A DNA stretch of 64,000 bases from Hyphomicrobium sp. (GCA_022843145.1 JALHOF010000009.1:61025-125024); one strand, 5' to 3'. Positions 14,912 to 25,113 are shown, numbered from the stretch's first letter. The notes: a model not told the origin generated them from the letters alone. Made by a program: numbers and translations.

Positions 14912-17900
14912 GTGCAGACACGGGATCACAGCACCGGACGGCCCGCCGCACGGACCGGCCCCGTGACGCGGGGCCTGCCAGCCGTGCGTGAGGCGGAGGA
15001 CCGCGCCGGTCCCGAGGACGGCGAGGCGTCATCCAGCCTGCTGCGCCGCGCCGGCCGTGTCGGCTGGAACATGCTCGTCATCCTGTTGCCGATCTTCCTG
15101 TTGACCGGCCTGGCGGTGGGTCTCGGCTACGTTCGTCTGATGCACGGCCCGATCTCGCTCAAGCCCCTTGCCGGCCCGATTGCCCGCGCCATCGGGTCGG
15201 AGTTGCCCGGCCTCGACATTCGCATCGAAGACGCGGTGTTGCGCATCGCGCAGGACGGCCGGCTCGAGTTCCGCCTGAAGCACGTGCAACTCTTCGAGCA
15301 GGACGGCGACCTCGTCGCTTCCGCGCCGGAAGCCGCCGCACAGCTGAGTGTCGACGGAGTATGGGCCGGACGCATTGTGCCGTCGCGCGTCGATCTGATC
15401 GAGCCGAAGCTCAATCTCATTGTATCCGACGATGGTTCGGTGGCGTTGAGCTTCACCCCGGTGCCGGTGTCGAAATCAGGGGATGGCGCCGAGCCGGCCC
15501 CGAAGCCGGGCGCGCGGCTCGATGCGTCCGCAACGCCGGGGAAGGACACGCGGGCGGCGGTACCGGCGCCTGCGAATACAACGGCTGGCGCGGCCGAGCC
15601 GCCGTCGCTCAAGCGCATCGATCTTGCGCGCATGCTGACGGACGCCACGCGGCGGGCCCGGCGCGGTCTCGATGCCACCTCGTATCTGCGCGAGGTCGGC
15701 ATGCGGGATGCGACGATCACGCTCGAAAGCCGCCGCAACATCACGAAATGGCTGGTGCCGGAGGTGTCGATCGACCTCGAGCACAAGAAGCGATCGAGTG
15801 TCATTGCCGGTCTGATCAAAGTCGCGTCGTCGGCGGGGCCGTGGTCCATCGCGTTCCGAACCGAGGAAAACGATAAGGCGCGGACGCTCGTCCTCAAGAC
15901 CACGATCCGCGATTTTGTGCCGCGCTCGATCGAGGGTGCGCTGCCGACGTCCGGTCTGTTGCAGTCACTCGATCTCCCGATCGCCAGCGACGCGACGATC
16001 GAATTGTCGAGCGAGGGCGAGATCAAGTCGGGCACGGCGTCGGTCGAACTCGGACGCGGCCGCATCGGTAGCCAGACGCCGCACGCACCGGCGTTCGGCG
16101 TCGACGGCGGTCTGCTGCACATCGACTACGACGCCGCCAACCGCCGCTTCGAGCTGAAGCCTTCGCAGGTGAAATGGGGTGGCAGCCAGCTGACGCTGGC
16201 GGGGACGATGACCGGCGGCGTGACCACCGACGGCCGGCCCGGCTGGGCCTTCCAGATGGCGGGCAGCGATGGCACGTTGCGCGCCGACGATCTCAAACTG
16301 CCGGCGCTCGCGATCGATGGGTTAAGCGCGCGAGGCCACTGGCTGCCCGATCACGGGCGGTTGCAGCTTTCGAGTTTCGACGTGAAGGCCGGCGGGGCGG
16401 CGATCACGGTCAACGGCGAGGTTGACTTGGTTCCGGCGCAGCCGGGCATGCGGTTCGAGGCGCGCGCGAGTGCGATGCCGCTCGACACGTTCAAGACGCT
16501 TTGGCCGCAAGCGGTGTCACCGGGCGCACGCAAGTGGGTCGGTCAGCGACTGCAACAGGCCAAGGTGAAGGGCGGCACGCTGACGTATCTGTCGGGCAGC
16601 CACCTCGCGGGACAGGCTGCGGGCGCAAGCGGACTGGACAGGCTGTCGATGGTCATCGAGGCTGCGGATATCGTCCTGCAGCCGCTGCCGACGATGTCGC
16701 CGATCGAGGCGCCGAAAGCGCTGGTGAACATCGAGAACGCGGCGCTCGAAATCAGCGTTCCCGATGCCGCGGTGGCGATCGGCCCCGGCCGCCGCGTGCC
16801 GCTCAAGTCACTTCGCTTCGCCGTCGCCGATCTCGATCTCAAGATTCCCGAGGGCGAGATCTCGTTCCGCGTGCAAGGAGGTTTGCAGCCGGTGCTCGCG
16901 GTGCTCGACCAGGAGCCGCTGACAATCCTTCAGAAGGCCGGGCACAGTCTCGAAGGCGTCGATGGCAAGGTCGAGGGCCAGATCAAGCTGTTGTTGCCGC
17001 TGGCTCCCGAGATCGCGGCGCGCGACGTCAAAGTGCTGGGCAAGGCGCGCGTGTTCGATGCGCGAGGCACCAAGGCGTTCGGCGGGCACGCCGTCCAAGG
17101 CGCGACGGTGAATTTCGATTTCGCGGAGCAGTCGATCGATGCCAAAGGCGAAATGCTCGTTGGCGGCGTGCTCGCCAAGATTGCCTGGCAGCATATCTAC
17201 GATGCCGACGACGAGCGCCAGCCGCCGCTGCGGCTTTCTGCGATGCTCGATAACTCGGACCGCAATCAGCTCGGACTGGATCTCGGACAGATCCTGCTCG
17301 GGGACGTACCGGTCGATGTGACGGCGACGCGCGTCGCGGGCGCCGAGCCGGTCGTGCGCTTGCGTGCCGACCTGACCAAGGCCGAGATCGTGCTCGACGC
17401 GGTGGCTTGGAAAAAGCCGGCGGGCCGATCGGCCTATGTGCAGTTCGACGTCATCAAGGGCAAGGGCCGCACTGATCTCGCCAACTTCAAGCTCGCCGGC
17501 GACGATGTGGCGATCGAGGGCGCTGCCGTTCTCGGTGCCGACAACAAGCTCCGCGAATTCGCATTCCCCGACTTTACCCTGAACGTCGTGTCGCGGCTCG
17601 ATGTGCGCGGTAAGCTCGGAACAGGTGACGTCTGGGAGATCAAGGCGCGCGGCACCACGTTCGACGGCCGCGACTACTTCCGTTCGCTGTTCTCCGTCGG
17701 TCAAAATGCGGACCGCGCTGCAAAATCGTCGAAGCCGCGCGGCGGCGTCGATCTCGAGGCCGACATCGATACCGTGCTCGGGTTCACCGACGCGTCGATG
17801 AAGGGGTTGCGAGTCAAGCTGTCGCGGCGCATGGACAAGCTCGTCTCGCTCGAAGCAAAGGGCGCGCTGGACAGCGGCAAGCCGCTCGCCGTGGCGCTGC

Positions 17901-18715
17901 GCAACGATGGCAAGGATCAGCGCCGGCTTCTGGCCGACACCACCGACGCCGGGCTCGCCTTCAAGCTGATCGGCTTCTATCCCAACCTGCAGGGTGGACG
18001 CGGCCGTCTCGAGGTCAATCTCGACGGCAAGGGGGCTGCGGAGAAGACCGGCATTCTCTGGGTCGACGACTTCATCGTGCTCGGCGACCCGGTCGTCGCC
18101 GAGGTCGTCGGCAGCGCGGGCGACGATCCCATCGACCGCACCGGCGCGCGCACGAAGCAGCGGATGGTGCGGCAGGCCTTCAACTTCGACCGGATGAAAG
18201 CGCCGTTCTCGGTCGGTCACGGCCAATTCGTGCTTGACGACACCTACGTCAAGGGCCCCATCCTCGGCGCCAACATCCGCGGCAAGGTCGATTTCCAGGC
18301 CCGCACCGTCAACCTCGGCGGCACCTATGTCCCGCTGCAAGGGCTCAACAACGTGCTCGGCGATATTCCGTTGCTCGGCCAGATCCTGTCGGGGCCGCGT
18401 AGCGAGGGCATCTTCGGCATCACCTTCGCGATCCAGGGCGCGATGGCGCAGCCGCAGGTCATCGTCAATCCGCTGTCGCTGTTGACGCCCGGCATCACGC
18501 GCGAGCTGACCCAGATGGCGCCGCTCGATGCCGCGGTGCAGGTCCGTGAAGAGAAGCCCGCACCGGGCAAAGGCGAAGCGCGGACGCGCGCGTCGAGCAC
18601 GCCGGCGTCGGCGCCGCAACGTGCGCCCAACGCCAAGTCCGGAACTTCGGGGCGGGCGACGAACACCATCGACGGCTGGTCGTCGGAAACCAAATCACCG
18701 CCGCAAAAGAAGTAG
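14912..18715 (+). CDS. Large AsmA-like / DUF3971 membrane-anchored protein
   Basis: The protein has about 1267 residues. After a charged N-terminus there is one membrane segment (GWNMLVILLPIFLLTGLAVG), then a very long mostly beta-strand periplasmic body of the AsmA/YhdP kind, with a C-terminal AsmA-like region including FDRMKAPFSVGHGQFVLDDTYVKGPILGANIRGKVDFQ. Family members are thought to form bridge-like grooves carrying phospholipid between inner and outer membranes. The start is uncertain: GTG at 14912 has a GGGGGAAG run upstream, later GTGs at 14963 and 14984 are possible, and the TTG at 14777 would overlap the divergent peroxiredoxin upstream region. Confidence 0.85.
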   Translation: MQTRDHSTGRPAARTGPVTRGLPAVREAEDRAGPEDGEASSSLLRRAGRVGWNMLVILLPIFLLTGLAVGLGYVRLMHGPISLKPLAGPIARAIGSELPGLDIRIEDAVLRIAQDGRLEFRLKHVQLFEQDGDLVASAPEAAAQLSVDGVWAGRIVPSRVDLIEPKLNLIVSDDGSVALSFTPVPVSKSGDGAEPAPKPGARLDASATPGKDTRAAVPAPANTTAGAAEPPSLKRIDLARMLTDATRRARRGLDATSYLREVGMRDATITLESRRNITKWLVPEVSIDLEHKKRSSVIAGLIKVASSAGPWSIAFRTEENDKARTLVLKTTIRDFVPRSIEGALPTSGLLQSLDLPIASDATIELSSEGEIKSGTASVELGRGRIGSQTPHAPAFGVDGGLLHIDYDAANRRFELKPSQVKWGGSQLTLAGTMTGGVTTDGRPGWAFQMAGSDGTLRADDLKLPALAIDGLSARGHWLPDHGRLQLSSFDVKAGGAAITVNGEVDLVPAQPGMRFEARASAMPLDTFKTLWPQAVSPGARKWVGQRLQQAKVKGGTLTYLSGSHLAGQAAGASGLDRLSMVIEAADIVLQPLPTMSPIEAPKALVNIENAALEISVPDAAVAIGPGRRVPLKSLRFAVADLDLKIPEGEISFRVQGGLQPVLAVLDQEPLTILQKAGHSLEGVDGKVEGQIKLLLPLAPEIAARDVKVLGKARVFDARGTKAFGGHAVQGATVNFDFAEQSIDAKGEMLVGGVLAKIAWQHIYDADDERQPPLRLSAMLDNSDRNQLGLDLGQILLGDVPVDVTATRVAGAEPVVRLRADLTKAEIVLDAVAWKKPAGRSAYVQFDVIKGKGRTDLANFKLAGDDVAIEGAAVLGADNKLREFAFPDFTLNVVSRLDVRGKLGTGDVWEIKARGTTFDGRDYFRSLFSVGQNADRAAKSSKPRGGVDLEADIDTVLGFTDASMKGLRVKLSRRMDKLVSLEAKGALDSGKPLAVALRNDGKDQRRLLADTTDAGLAFKLIGFYPNLQGGRGRLEVNLDGKGAAEKTGILWVDDFIVLGDPVVAEVVGSAGDDPIDRTGARTKQRMVRQAFNFDRMKAPFSVGHGQFVLDDTYVKGPILGANIRGKVDFQARTVNLGGTYVPLQGLNNVLGDIPLLGQILSGPRSEGIFGITFAIQGAMAQPQVIVNPLSLLTPGITRELTQMAPLDAAVQVREEKPAPGKGEARTRASSTPASAPQRAPNAKSGTSGRATNTIDGWSSETKSPPQKK

Positions 18716-18742
18716 CACGCACCACTCTCGCGCCCGCTAGGC

Positions 18743-20002
18743 CTACACCGGCCGCAACAGGATGTGCTTCTTCTTGCCGAGCGACAGCTTGATGATGCCG
18801 TCCGCCGTCACGTCCGACAGCCTGAGCTTGGCCTTCTCGTCGGTGACCGCCACGTCGTTGACGCGCAAACCGCCGCCGGCCACGTAGCGCCGTGCTTCGC
18901 TGTTGGTCTTGACCAGCCCCGCCGTGACGAACGCGGCCAGCACGCCGAGTTCGTTGGCGATGTCCGAACGCGGCACTTCGAACGACGGCAGATCGTCGGC
19001 GAGCGTACCCTGCTCGAACGTCTTCTTCGCCGTCTCCGCCGCCGCCTCCGCCTTGCCGCGACCGTGAACGAGTGCGGTCGCCTCGGTGGCCAGCGTCTTC
19101 TTCGCCTCGTTGATCTCCGCGCCCGCAAGTGCCGCGAGCCGATTGACCTCGTCCATCGGCAGCATCGTGAACAGCTTCAGGAACCGGCCGACGTCGGCGT
19201 CCTCGGTGTTGCGCCAGAACTGCCAGTAGTCATAGGCCGACAATTGCGCCTCGTTGAGCCACACCGCACCCGCCGCCGTCTTGCCCATCTTGGCGCCCGA
19301 CGACGTCGTGAGCAGCGGGCACGTCAGCGCCTGCAGCGGCTGCTTGACGCCCATGCGGCGGCCGAGATCGAGCCCCATCACGATGTTGCCCCACTGGTCC
19401 GACCCGCCCATCTGCAGGTTGCAGCCGTAGCGGCGCGCCAGTTCCACGAAATCGTACGACTGCAGCAGCATGTAGTTGAATTCGATGAACGACAGCTCCT
19501 GCTCGCGCTCGAGCCGCAGCTTCGCCGAATCCATCGTCAGCATGCGATTGACCGAGAAGTGCCGCCCGACGTCGCGCAGGAAATCGATGTACACGAGCGG
19601 TGCCAGCCATTCCGCGTTGTCGAGCATCACCGCGTCCGTCTTGCCATCGCCGAACGTCAGGAACTGTTCGAACACGCCCTTCAGCGCCTGCTTGTTGGCT
19701 TCGATCTCCTCGACCGTGCGCAGCACGCGCGTCTCGTCCTTGCCCGACGGATCGCCGACGCGCGTCGTCCCCCCGCCCATCAGCGCAATCGGCTTGCCCG
19801 CGCCGGACTTCTGCAGCCACGACAGCATCATGATCGACAGCAGGTGTCCGACGTGCAGCGATGGCGCGGTGCAGTCATAGCCGACGTACGCCACGATTTC
19901 GCGCTTCTCGGCCAGCGCGTCGAGGCTGTCCAAGTCGGAGCACTGGTGGATGAAACCGCGCTCGGTGAGGATCTGGAGAAATTCGGACTTCGGTTTGGAC
20001 AT
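18743..20002 (-). CDS. tyrS: Tyrosyl-tRNA synthetase
   Basis: The protein has 419 residues and is a class I aminoacyl-tRNA synthetase joining tyrosine to tRNA-Tyr in the cytoplasm. The HIGH motif appears as HVGH (near residue 51), the KMSKS motif as KMGKT (near residue 240), with tyrosine-pocket blocks [23 protein letters not shown] and [16 protein letters not shown]-terminal S4 RNA-binding domain ([20 protein letters not shown]) completes the protein. Full length. It is divergent from anmK with about 140 bp between starts. Confidence 0.97.
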   Translation of the reverse strand: MSKPKSEFLQILTERGFIHQCSDLDSLDALAEKREIVAYVGYDCTAPSLHVGHLLSIMMLSWLQKSGAGKPIALMGGGTTRVGDPSGKDETRVLRTVEEIEANKQALKGVFEQFLTFGDGKTDAVMLDNAEWLAPLVYIDFLRDVGRHFSVNRMLTMDSAKLRLEREQELSFIEFNYMLLQSYDFVELARRYGCNLQMGGSDQWGNIVMGLDLGRRMGVKQPLQALTCPLLTTSSGAKMGKTAAGAVWLNEAQLSAYDYWQFWRNTEDADVGRFLKLFTMLPMDEVNRLAALAGAEINEAKKTLATEATALVHGRGKAEAAAETAKKTFEQGTLADDLPSFEVPRSDIANELGVLAAFVTAGLVKTNSEARRYVAGGGLRVNDVAVTDEKAKLRLSDVTADGIIKLSLGKKKHILLRPV

Positions 20003-20146
20003 GGTTGCTTCTGTTGACTAGGGTCGCGTCTCGACGCTTCGTTCGCGCGGGACCATGCACATCTTGGGGGCTGCGGGCAAGGTGGCGGATCGGGCGGCAC
20101 CCGTCAAACCGCCCATCGAAACGGGCATCCAACCGGGGGAACGCAA

Positions 20147-21277
20147 ATGGGTCGTCTCGTCCGCGCGCTCGGCCTGATGAGCGGGACCTCGCTCGATGGC
20201 ATCGACGTCGCCCTGATCGACACGGACGGCGAGGCGACCGTGCGGCGCGGCCCCGCCATGACCTTCCCCTTCACCGCCGAGATGCGCAGCCGCCTGGTCG
20301 ATGCCCTTGCCGACGCCCGCCTGATCCGCAAGCGCGCCGAACGGCCGGGAATGCTGCCCGTGATCGAGCGCGAATTGACCGAACAGCACGCCGCCGCCGT
20401 CGCCGCCTTCCTGCGCAAACAGAGCATCCCGCGCGGCGCGATTGACGTCATCGGCTTCCACGGCCAGACCGTCGTCCACCGCCCCGAAGCCGGGCTGACG
20501 GTGCAACTCGGCGACGGTGCGCTGCTCTCGGAGCTGACCGGCCGCCGCGTCGTCTACGACCTGCGCGCCGCCGACGTCGCCGCCGGCGGGCAGGGCGCGC
20601 CGCTCGTGCCCGTCTATCACCGCGCCCTCGCCACATCCCTCCCGCAGCGGCCGCTCGCCGTCCTCAATATCGGCGGCGTCGCCAACGTCACCTGGATTGG
20701 GCAGAGCGGCGTCTGGTCGGACGGCTTCGCGGGCGACGGCGGACTCGTTGCATTCGACACCGGACCGGGCAACGCGCTCCTCGACGACTGGATGATGCGC
20801 CACACCGGCACGCCCTGCGACAAGGACGGCGCGACCGCGGCGCGCGGGCGCGTGCACGAGGACGTCGTCAAATTCTACCTCAGCCACTCGTTCTTCAGCC
20901 AACCGTCGCCGAAGTCGCTCGACCGCGGCGCGTTCGCGCGTGAGCTCGTCGACGGATTGTCCGTCGAGGACGGCGCGGCCACGCTGACCGCGTTCACCGT
21001 CGAGGCCATCGCGCGCGGCCGCGAGTTGATGCCCGAGCAGCCGGCGCTGTGGATCGTTTGCGGCGGCGGCCGCCGCAACCGCACACTGATGAGCATGCTC
21101 GCCGGCCGCGTCGAAAACGCCGTCGTGCCCGCCGAGGCCGCCGGCTTCGACGGCGACAGCGTGGAAGCCGAAGCCTGGGCCTATCTCGCCGTCCGCTCCA
21201 CAAAAGGCCTCGACATCACCTTCCCCGGTACCACCGGCGTCCCCAAGGCGATGTCAGGCGGCAAGGTTGTGGGGTAG
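20147..21277 (+). CDS. anmK: Anhydro-N-acetylmuramic acid kinase
   Basis: This 376-residue cytoplasmic enzyme converts anhydro-MurNAc from peptidoglycan turnover to MurNAc-6-phosphate. Family blocks are all present: LGLMSGTSLDGIDVALI near the N-terminus, GFHGQTVVHRPE, VYDLRAADVAAGGQGAPLVP, LNIGGVANVTWI, FDTGPGNALLDDW and CGGGRRNRTLM. The start has GGGGGAA upstream. It is full length. Confidence 0.96.
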   Translation: MGRLVRALGLMSGTSLDGIDVALIDTDGEATVRRGPAMTFPFTAEMRSRLVDALADARLIRKRAERPGMLPVIERELTEQHAAAVAAFLRKQSIPRGAIDVIGFHGQTVVHRPEAGLTVQLGDGALLSELTGRRVVYDLRAADVAAGGQGAPLVPVYHRALATSLPQRPLAVLNIGGVANVTWIGQSGVWSDGFAGDGGLVAFDTGPGNALLDDWMMRHTGTPCDKDGATAARGRVHEDVVKFYLSHSFFSQPSPKSLDRGAFARELVDGLSVEDGAATLTAFTVEAIARGRELMPEQPALWIVCGGGRRNRTLMSMLAGRVENAVVPAEAAGFDGDSVEAEAWAYLAVRSTKGLDITFPGTTGVPKAMSGGKVVG

Positions 21278-21279
21278 GG

Positions 21280-21329
21280 GGCATGCAGGAGCCGTACTGG
21301 GTTACAGCACGTTCGGCTCCTGACATGCC
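21280..21329. terminator. Inverted repeat between convergent anmK and ompA-like genes
   Basis: GGCATG and AGGAGCCG on the left pair with CGGCTCCT and CATGCC on the right, giving an interrupted stem of 14 base pairs around a 19-base loop. It lies between two convergent genes, where a bidirectional terminator is expected. No T tract follows. Confidence 0.5.
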
Positions 21330-21364
21330 AGTCGCCGCTGTCGCCAGCGGGTCAAGTTTCGACG

Positions 21365-22438
21365 TCATTCCGCGTCGAGGGGACGTGAACCCGGACCATC
21401 GGTGCGGCGGAATTCGACGCGGCGATTGATGGCGCGCCCGGCCAACGTATCATTGTCGGCCTTGGCTTGCCGTTCACCGCGTCCTTCCGATCGCAGTCGG
21501 CGCGGCTCGACACCTTCGTTCTCAAGCGATCGCCGCACGGCCTCGGCGCGCTTGTCGGACAGCTCGATGTTGTAGTCTGGCCCGCCGGTCGAATCCGTAT
21601 GGCCGACAATCCGGATCGTCCAATCGGCGTTGCCTCGCGCCGTCAGCATCCGGGCGATCTCGCGCACCAACTGGATTGATTCAGGCCGCAACTCGGCGCT
21701 GTCGAAGTCGAAACGCAGCCCGTAAGCGTCATATTTGCCGATCGTCTTGAGCGATTGCTCCATCTCAGGCGGCAAACCCTGTCTGTCGATGACACGCGTA
21801 ATCCGCTCTGTGCGAGGCCGCTTCTCCCAGCTGAAGTTGATGATGGACTCGATCATCAGCGGCTGATTGAGATCGTTGGCGAAATAGAAGTCGCCAGACG
21901 CGGTGCGTGTGCCTTCGCCGCACTCCGCGCGCGCATGCACGGCAGCAATCTCGACGATCCGATCCTCGACAATGAGGCTCATTCGCTGATTTGCAGACAC
22001 GAGTTCGAGGTTGCACGCGATGCCGGCAAGCTCAGGCGAATAGATGAGCGTCAGGCGCGATCGCCCCCCTGACCGCAGCTCCGACAACACCCGGGAAGAG
22101 ACGCCGAGCGAGGTCGATCCAGGGATCACCGAGGGCATGCCGGCCTCGTAGCCGAGAACGTAGGACGACGCGTCTCGCCGGTCGCGCAAGAGGAGATCGC
22201 GGCGGACGGAGACGCCACGCGAGCTCGTGTAGTCGATGCTGACGGCGTTGTTGTCGACCGCCGTGACCGTCGTGAGCGATTCCGCGTCCTTGCCGAAGTC
22301 GTTGGTGAACGCAGTCGTGAACTCCATGCCCGGTGCTGGGTTGAAAAGTCCGGCGCGTTCCTGTGCCCGTGCGGCGCTGCCCATCGTCATGCCAATGGAT
22401 AGAGTTGCGACCGCAGACATTGCTGGCCAAAAATTCAT
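21365..22438 (-). CDS. OmpA-family outer-membrane/peptidoglycan-binding protein
   Basis: The 357-residue protein has a signal peptide of about 25 residues ending SAARA, and a middle region of about 200 residues of no recognised family. The C-terminal OmpA domain (about 235-345) contains GLRFDFDSAELRPESIQLV, IRIVGHTDSTGGPDYNIELSDKRAEAV (sequence conserved for diaminopimelate binding: D and R residues) and AGRAINRRVEFR. It probably anchors the envelope to peptidoglycan. A possible EcfG-type stress promoter lies upstream at 22507-22531. Confidence 0.87.
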   Translation of the reverse strand: MNFWPAMSAVATLSIGMTMGSAARAQERAGLFNPAPGMEFTTAFTNDFGKDAESLTTVTAVDNNAVSIDYTSSRGVSVRRDLLLRDRRDASSYVLGYEAGMPSVIPGSTSLGVSSRVLSELRSGGRSRLTLIYSPELAGIACNLELVSANQRMSLIVEDRIVEIAAVHARAECGEGTRTASGDFYFANDLNQPLMIESIINFSWEKRPRTERITRVIDRQGLPPEMEQSLKTIGKYDAYGLRFDFDSAELRPESIQLVREIARMLTARGNADWTIRIVGHTDSTGGPDYNIELSDKRAEAVRRSLENEGVEPRRLRSEGRGERQAKADNDTLAGRAINRRVEFRRTDGPGSRPLDAE

Positions 22439-22843
22439 AGCTGCCTCTCTTTGCGATTATTGTTCGCGAGCGAGGCGAGCTGTGTCGCAACGATCCGCAG
22501 GGAGTGAACCTGCAGGCCGGTCGTCCGTTCCGGAGCCGCGTGCAATCGCTGCGTGCGTGTGTCTATCGAGACACCACCTTGAGGATGGTCGTTATCAAGC
22601 GGACCTGCCGCACGGACATAAGGCAGCATTTTTTTGATGAGGCGTGACACTGACCGACGGAGTAAGGTGCGCGTGGTCTTCGTCGTTTGCACCGCGCCGC
22701 CGGCGTTCAGTCGGCACGACGCACAGCATCGTCGGACATAGACACGAGCCGCTGTCGGCCCGGTTTCCAATTTAGATACGACTTCGAGAAGCAGCGCAGT
22801 CTGTGCGCCGCTTGACATGCATTTTCAAAGTTTTGGAGTTTCT
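22439..22843. other. Intergenic region between ompA-like and kinase genes
   Basis: These 405 bp separate divergent genes and contain no convincing gene. They hold the EcfG-like motif noted separately. A perfect TTGACA at 22812-22817 sits too close to the kinase start to make a normal -35 for it. Confidence 0.5.
22507..22531 (-). promoter_or_regulatory. Possible EcfG-type (general stress) promoter
   Basis: On the minus strand GGAAC, 16 bases and GGTT match the alphaproteobacterial EcfG consensus GGAAC-N16/17-cGTT except for one base. It lies about 70 bp upstream of the ompA-family start and points at it. Short motifs arise by chance, so this is a candidate only. Confidence 0.35.
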
Positions 22844-23854
22844 ATGACCGCGACTGCTGCAAATCTGAAACCTCTTCTTTGGGAACCCGCAAATCTGGTT
22901 CGTGCCATCGAAGCCGCCGGGGTGACGCTTTGGTCCTGGAACGTGGATACCGACGCGCTGGCAATGGATGATCGAGCCTATGATTTATGGGGAATACCGC
23001 GCGGCGACGAGATCAAGTTTGAAGACCTCTCGGCACACATTCATCCTGCCGATCGCGATCGAGTTCGGGCGGCCTTTACAGCCACGCGTGCGATTGTCGG
23101 CGCGTATGAAATCGACTTCCGCATCATGATCGGAGACGAGCTCCGCTGGATTTCCGCAAGGGGTCAAGGCGACGACGCTGGGATGGTCCAACGGCTCATG
23201 TTCGGCATTTTCATCGATGTGACGGGCCGAAAGCAGGCGGAAGAAAGCCGCGAACTCCTGGCAGGCGAGATGAGCCATCGGGTCAAAAATTTGCTGGCGA
23301 TAGCGTCCAGCCTCACCACCATTTCGTCGCGCTCGACGACCACGACCAATGACATGGCCCGCGAGCTGACGTTGAGATTGACGGCGTTAGGGCGGGCTCA
23401 CGATCTCGTTCGGCCCGTCCCTGGCCAAACCGAAGCAGCGTCCGCGCTTCTGGGCGACCTCTTGAGCGTGCTCCTTGCGCCATACGATGATCTCGGAGCC
23501 TTTAGCGGCCGCATACGGGTATCGGTACCGAGGATGAGCGTCGGCAAATCGTCCACGACGATCCTTGCGCTCATCATGCATGAACTCGCGACGAACTCCC
23601 TCAAGTACGGAGCCCTGTCGCTCGCCACGGGCACGCTCGACGTGTCATGTTCCGCGCAAGACGAGGCCGTTTCAATTGTTTGGACCGAGAGTGGAGGTCC
23701 GCAAGTCAATGCCCCGACGGGGCCGGGGGGCTACGGAAGTAAACTCGTCGAGCGCAGCGTAACGGGACATTTGCGCGGTACCATCAACTATGAATGGGCT
23801 GAACAAGGGCTCGTGGTCACTTTGAAAGTGAACCCGGAACGCCTTGCCACGTAG
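22844..23854 (+). CDS. PAS-domain HWE-type sensor histidine kinase
   Basis: The 336-residue protein has no membrane segment. Residues about 15-130 form a PAS domain (TLWSWNVDTDALAMDDRAYDLWG ... HPADRDRV ... RWISARGQ) ending VTGRKQAEE. The dimerisation and phosphoacceptor box is EMSHRVKNLLAIASS with His near residue 145; the N box is IMHELATNSLKYGAL and the diagnostic W-x-E of HWE kinases is VWTESGG. The start follows TTTGGAGTTTCT; an ATG nine codons upstream is less likely. HWE and HisKA_2 kinases often feed the PhyR-EcfG general stress response. No response regulator gene is adjacent. Confidence 0.88.
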   Translation: MTATAANLKPLLWEPANLVRAIEAAGVTLWSWNVDTDALAMDDRAYDLWGIPRGDEIKFEDLSAHIHPADRDRVRAAFTATRAIVGAYEIDFRIMIGDELRWISARGQGDDAGMVQRLMFGIFIDVTGRKQAEESRELLAGEMSHRVKNLLAIASSLTTISSRSTTTTNDMARELTLRLTALGRAHDLVRPVPGQTEAASALLGDLLSVLLAPYDDLGAFSGRIRVSVPRMSVGKSSTTILALIMHELATNSLKYGALSLATGTLDVSCSAQDEAVSIVWTESGGPQVNAPTGPGGYGSKLVERSVTGHLRGTINYEWAEQGLVVTLKVNPERLAT

Positions 23855-24027
23855 TGACAGTTCGTGGCACGCACACGCGCAGCGGATTGCGCCGAAATGA
23901 CGCGCCTCACCGAGCCTGCCGCCCATCTGCCGCAGCCCCCCTCCTTCCTTGATGTCCACGGCGATGCTAATGAGCGCCGTCCCGCGCGCCGTGCGCCCGT
24001 CCTCGTCAGAAAAGAACCTCGAGCGTC

Positions 24028-24603
24028 ATGACAAAACCCGCCGGTCGCCAGCACTTGCGTCTCCTCGGCGCTTTGATCTTCGGTTCGCGCTGGCTGCAGG
24101 TTCCGCTCTACCTCGGCCTGATCGTCGCGCAGTGTGTCTACGTGTTCCTGTTCCTCAAGGAGCTCGCCCACCTCATCAGCCATGCCGGCAGCTTCTCCGA
24201 GCAGCAGATCATGCTGATTGTTCTGGCGCTCATCGACGTGGTGATGATCTCCAACCTGCTCGTGATGGTGATCGTCGGCGGCTATGAGACGTTCGTGTCG
24301 CGGCTCGACCTTGAAGGCCATCCCGACCAGCCCGAGTGGCTGAGCCACGTCAATGCCAGCGTACTCAAGATCAAGCTGGCCATGGCGATCATCGGCATTT
24401 CGTCGATCCATCTCCTGAAGACGTTCATCGAGGCCGGCAATCTCGGCACGCAGGGCGCGAAGTTCACCGAGGCGGGCGTGATGTGGCAGACGATCATCCA
24501 CTGCACCTTCATCCTCTCCGCGATGGGCATCGCCTATGTCGATTGGCTCGGCCAGAGTGTGGCGGCGCAGGTGGAGAAGCTGCCGAAAGACGGCAAGCAC
24601 TAG
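24028..24603 (+). CDS. UPF0114 (YqhA) family integral membrane protein
   Basis: The 191-residue protein has about four membrane segments, including WLQVPLYLGLIVAQCVYVFLF, IMLIVLALIDVVMISNLLVMVI and MWQTIIHCTFILSAMGIAYVDW, and the family block IVGGYETFVSRLDLEGHPDQ. Members are widespread inner-membrane proteins of unknown function. Full length. It faces the M28 peptidase gene across a repeat-rich junction. Confidence 0.9.
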   Translation: MTKPAGRQHLRLLGALIFGSRWLQVPLYLGLIVAQCVYVFLFLKELAHLISHAGSFSEQQIMLIVLALIDVVMISNLLVMVIVGGYETFVSRLDLEGHPDQPEWLSHVNASVLKIKLAMAIIGISSIHLLKTFIEAGNLGTQGAKFTEAGVMWQTIIHCTFILSAMGIAYVDWLGQSVAAQVEKLPKDGKH

Positions 24604-24630
24604 CGCCCCCGCACCCACCAACCAGACCGA

Positions 24631-24723
24631 TGTCATCCCGGCATTTTTTTGCCGGGATCCAACTCTCCTCACGACGGGATTCCCGTGGCGGCTTGGATCC
24701 CGGCGACGAGCGCCGGGATGACA
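24631..24723. repeat. Composite palindromic (REP/BIME-like) element
   Basis: The element starts TGTCATCCCGGC (24631-24642) and ends with its inverse GCCGGGATGACA (24712-24723). Inside are two hairpins: ATCCCGGCA/TGCCGGGAT with a T-rich loop (24635-24658) and GGATCCCGGC/GCGCCGGGAT-like arms (24695-24720). Elements with this ATCCCGGC core are common between genes of alphaproteobacteria. The first hairpin may also terminate the UPF0114 transcript. Confidence 0.75.
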
Positions 24724-25013
24724 GTATCGCCCCCTTATCCCCGCCCCCTCTGCCACCCCGCATACTCATGCCGTCCGTCCATGAGGGGCCGTCTTCTAGA
24801 GGCGTCTGCTGACGGGGACGGATGCAGTCTCGCGGGGCGGGAGGGGCGCGTGGCGACGCGCGTCCTGAACGCGGCAGGGGGCCATGGGGCCCTCCGTGCT
24901 TGCTGGCCTACGCAGCCAGCGCCGCGGCCCGGCGCCGACCGGCGGTGCAAGACCGCTCCACAAGAACGGAAAAGCCACAATAGGCGGCGACTTGGGGTCA
25001 GACGGACTGCGAC

Positions 25014-25069
25014 GGGGCGGCGGAGAGCCGCATACTTTCTAACCTACACCCGCGGCTCTCCGCCGCCCC
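25014..25069. repeat. Perfect 18-bp inverted repeat
   Basis: Left arm 25014-25031 (GGGGCGGCGGAGAGCCGC) pairs without mismatch with right arm 25052-25069, leaving a 20-base loop. It lies between two convergent genes. It could end transcription from both sides or be a relic or target of a mobile palindromic element. Confidence 0.8.
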
Positions 25070-25113
25070 GCCCCTCGCTGGTTCAGCCAGCGCCGACGTT
25101 GCCAGCCAACCCC

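Noticed and set aside
22812-22817. Perfect TTGACA as -35 of the kinase gene
   Set aside because: With a normal spacer the -10 would fall on the ribosome-binding site, with no -10-like sequence there.
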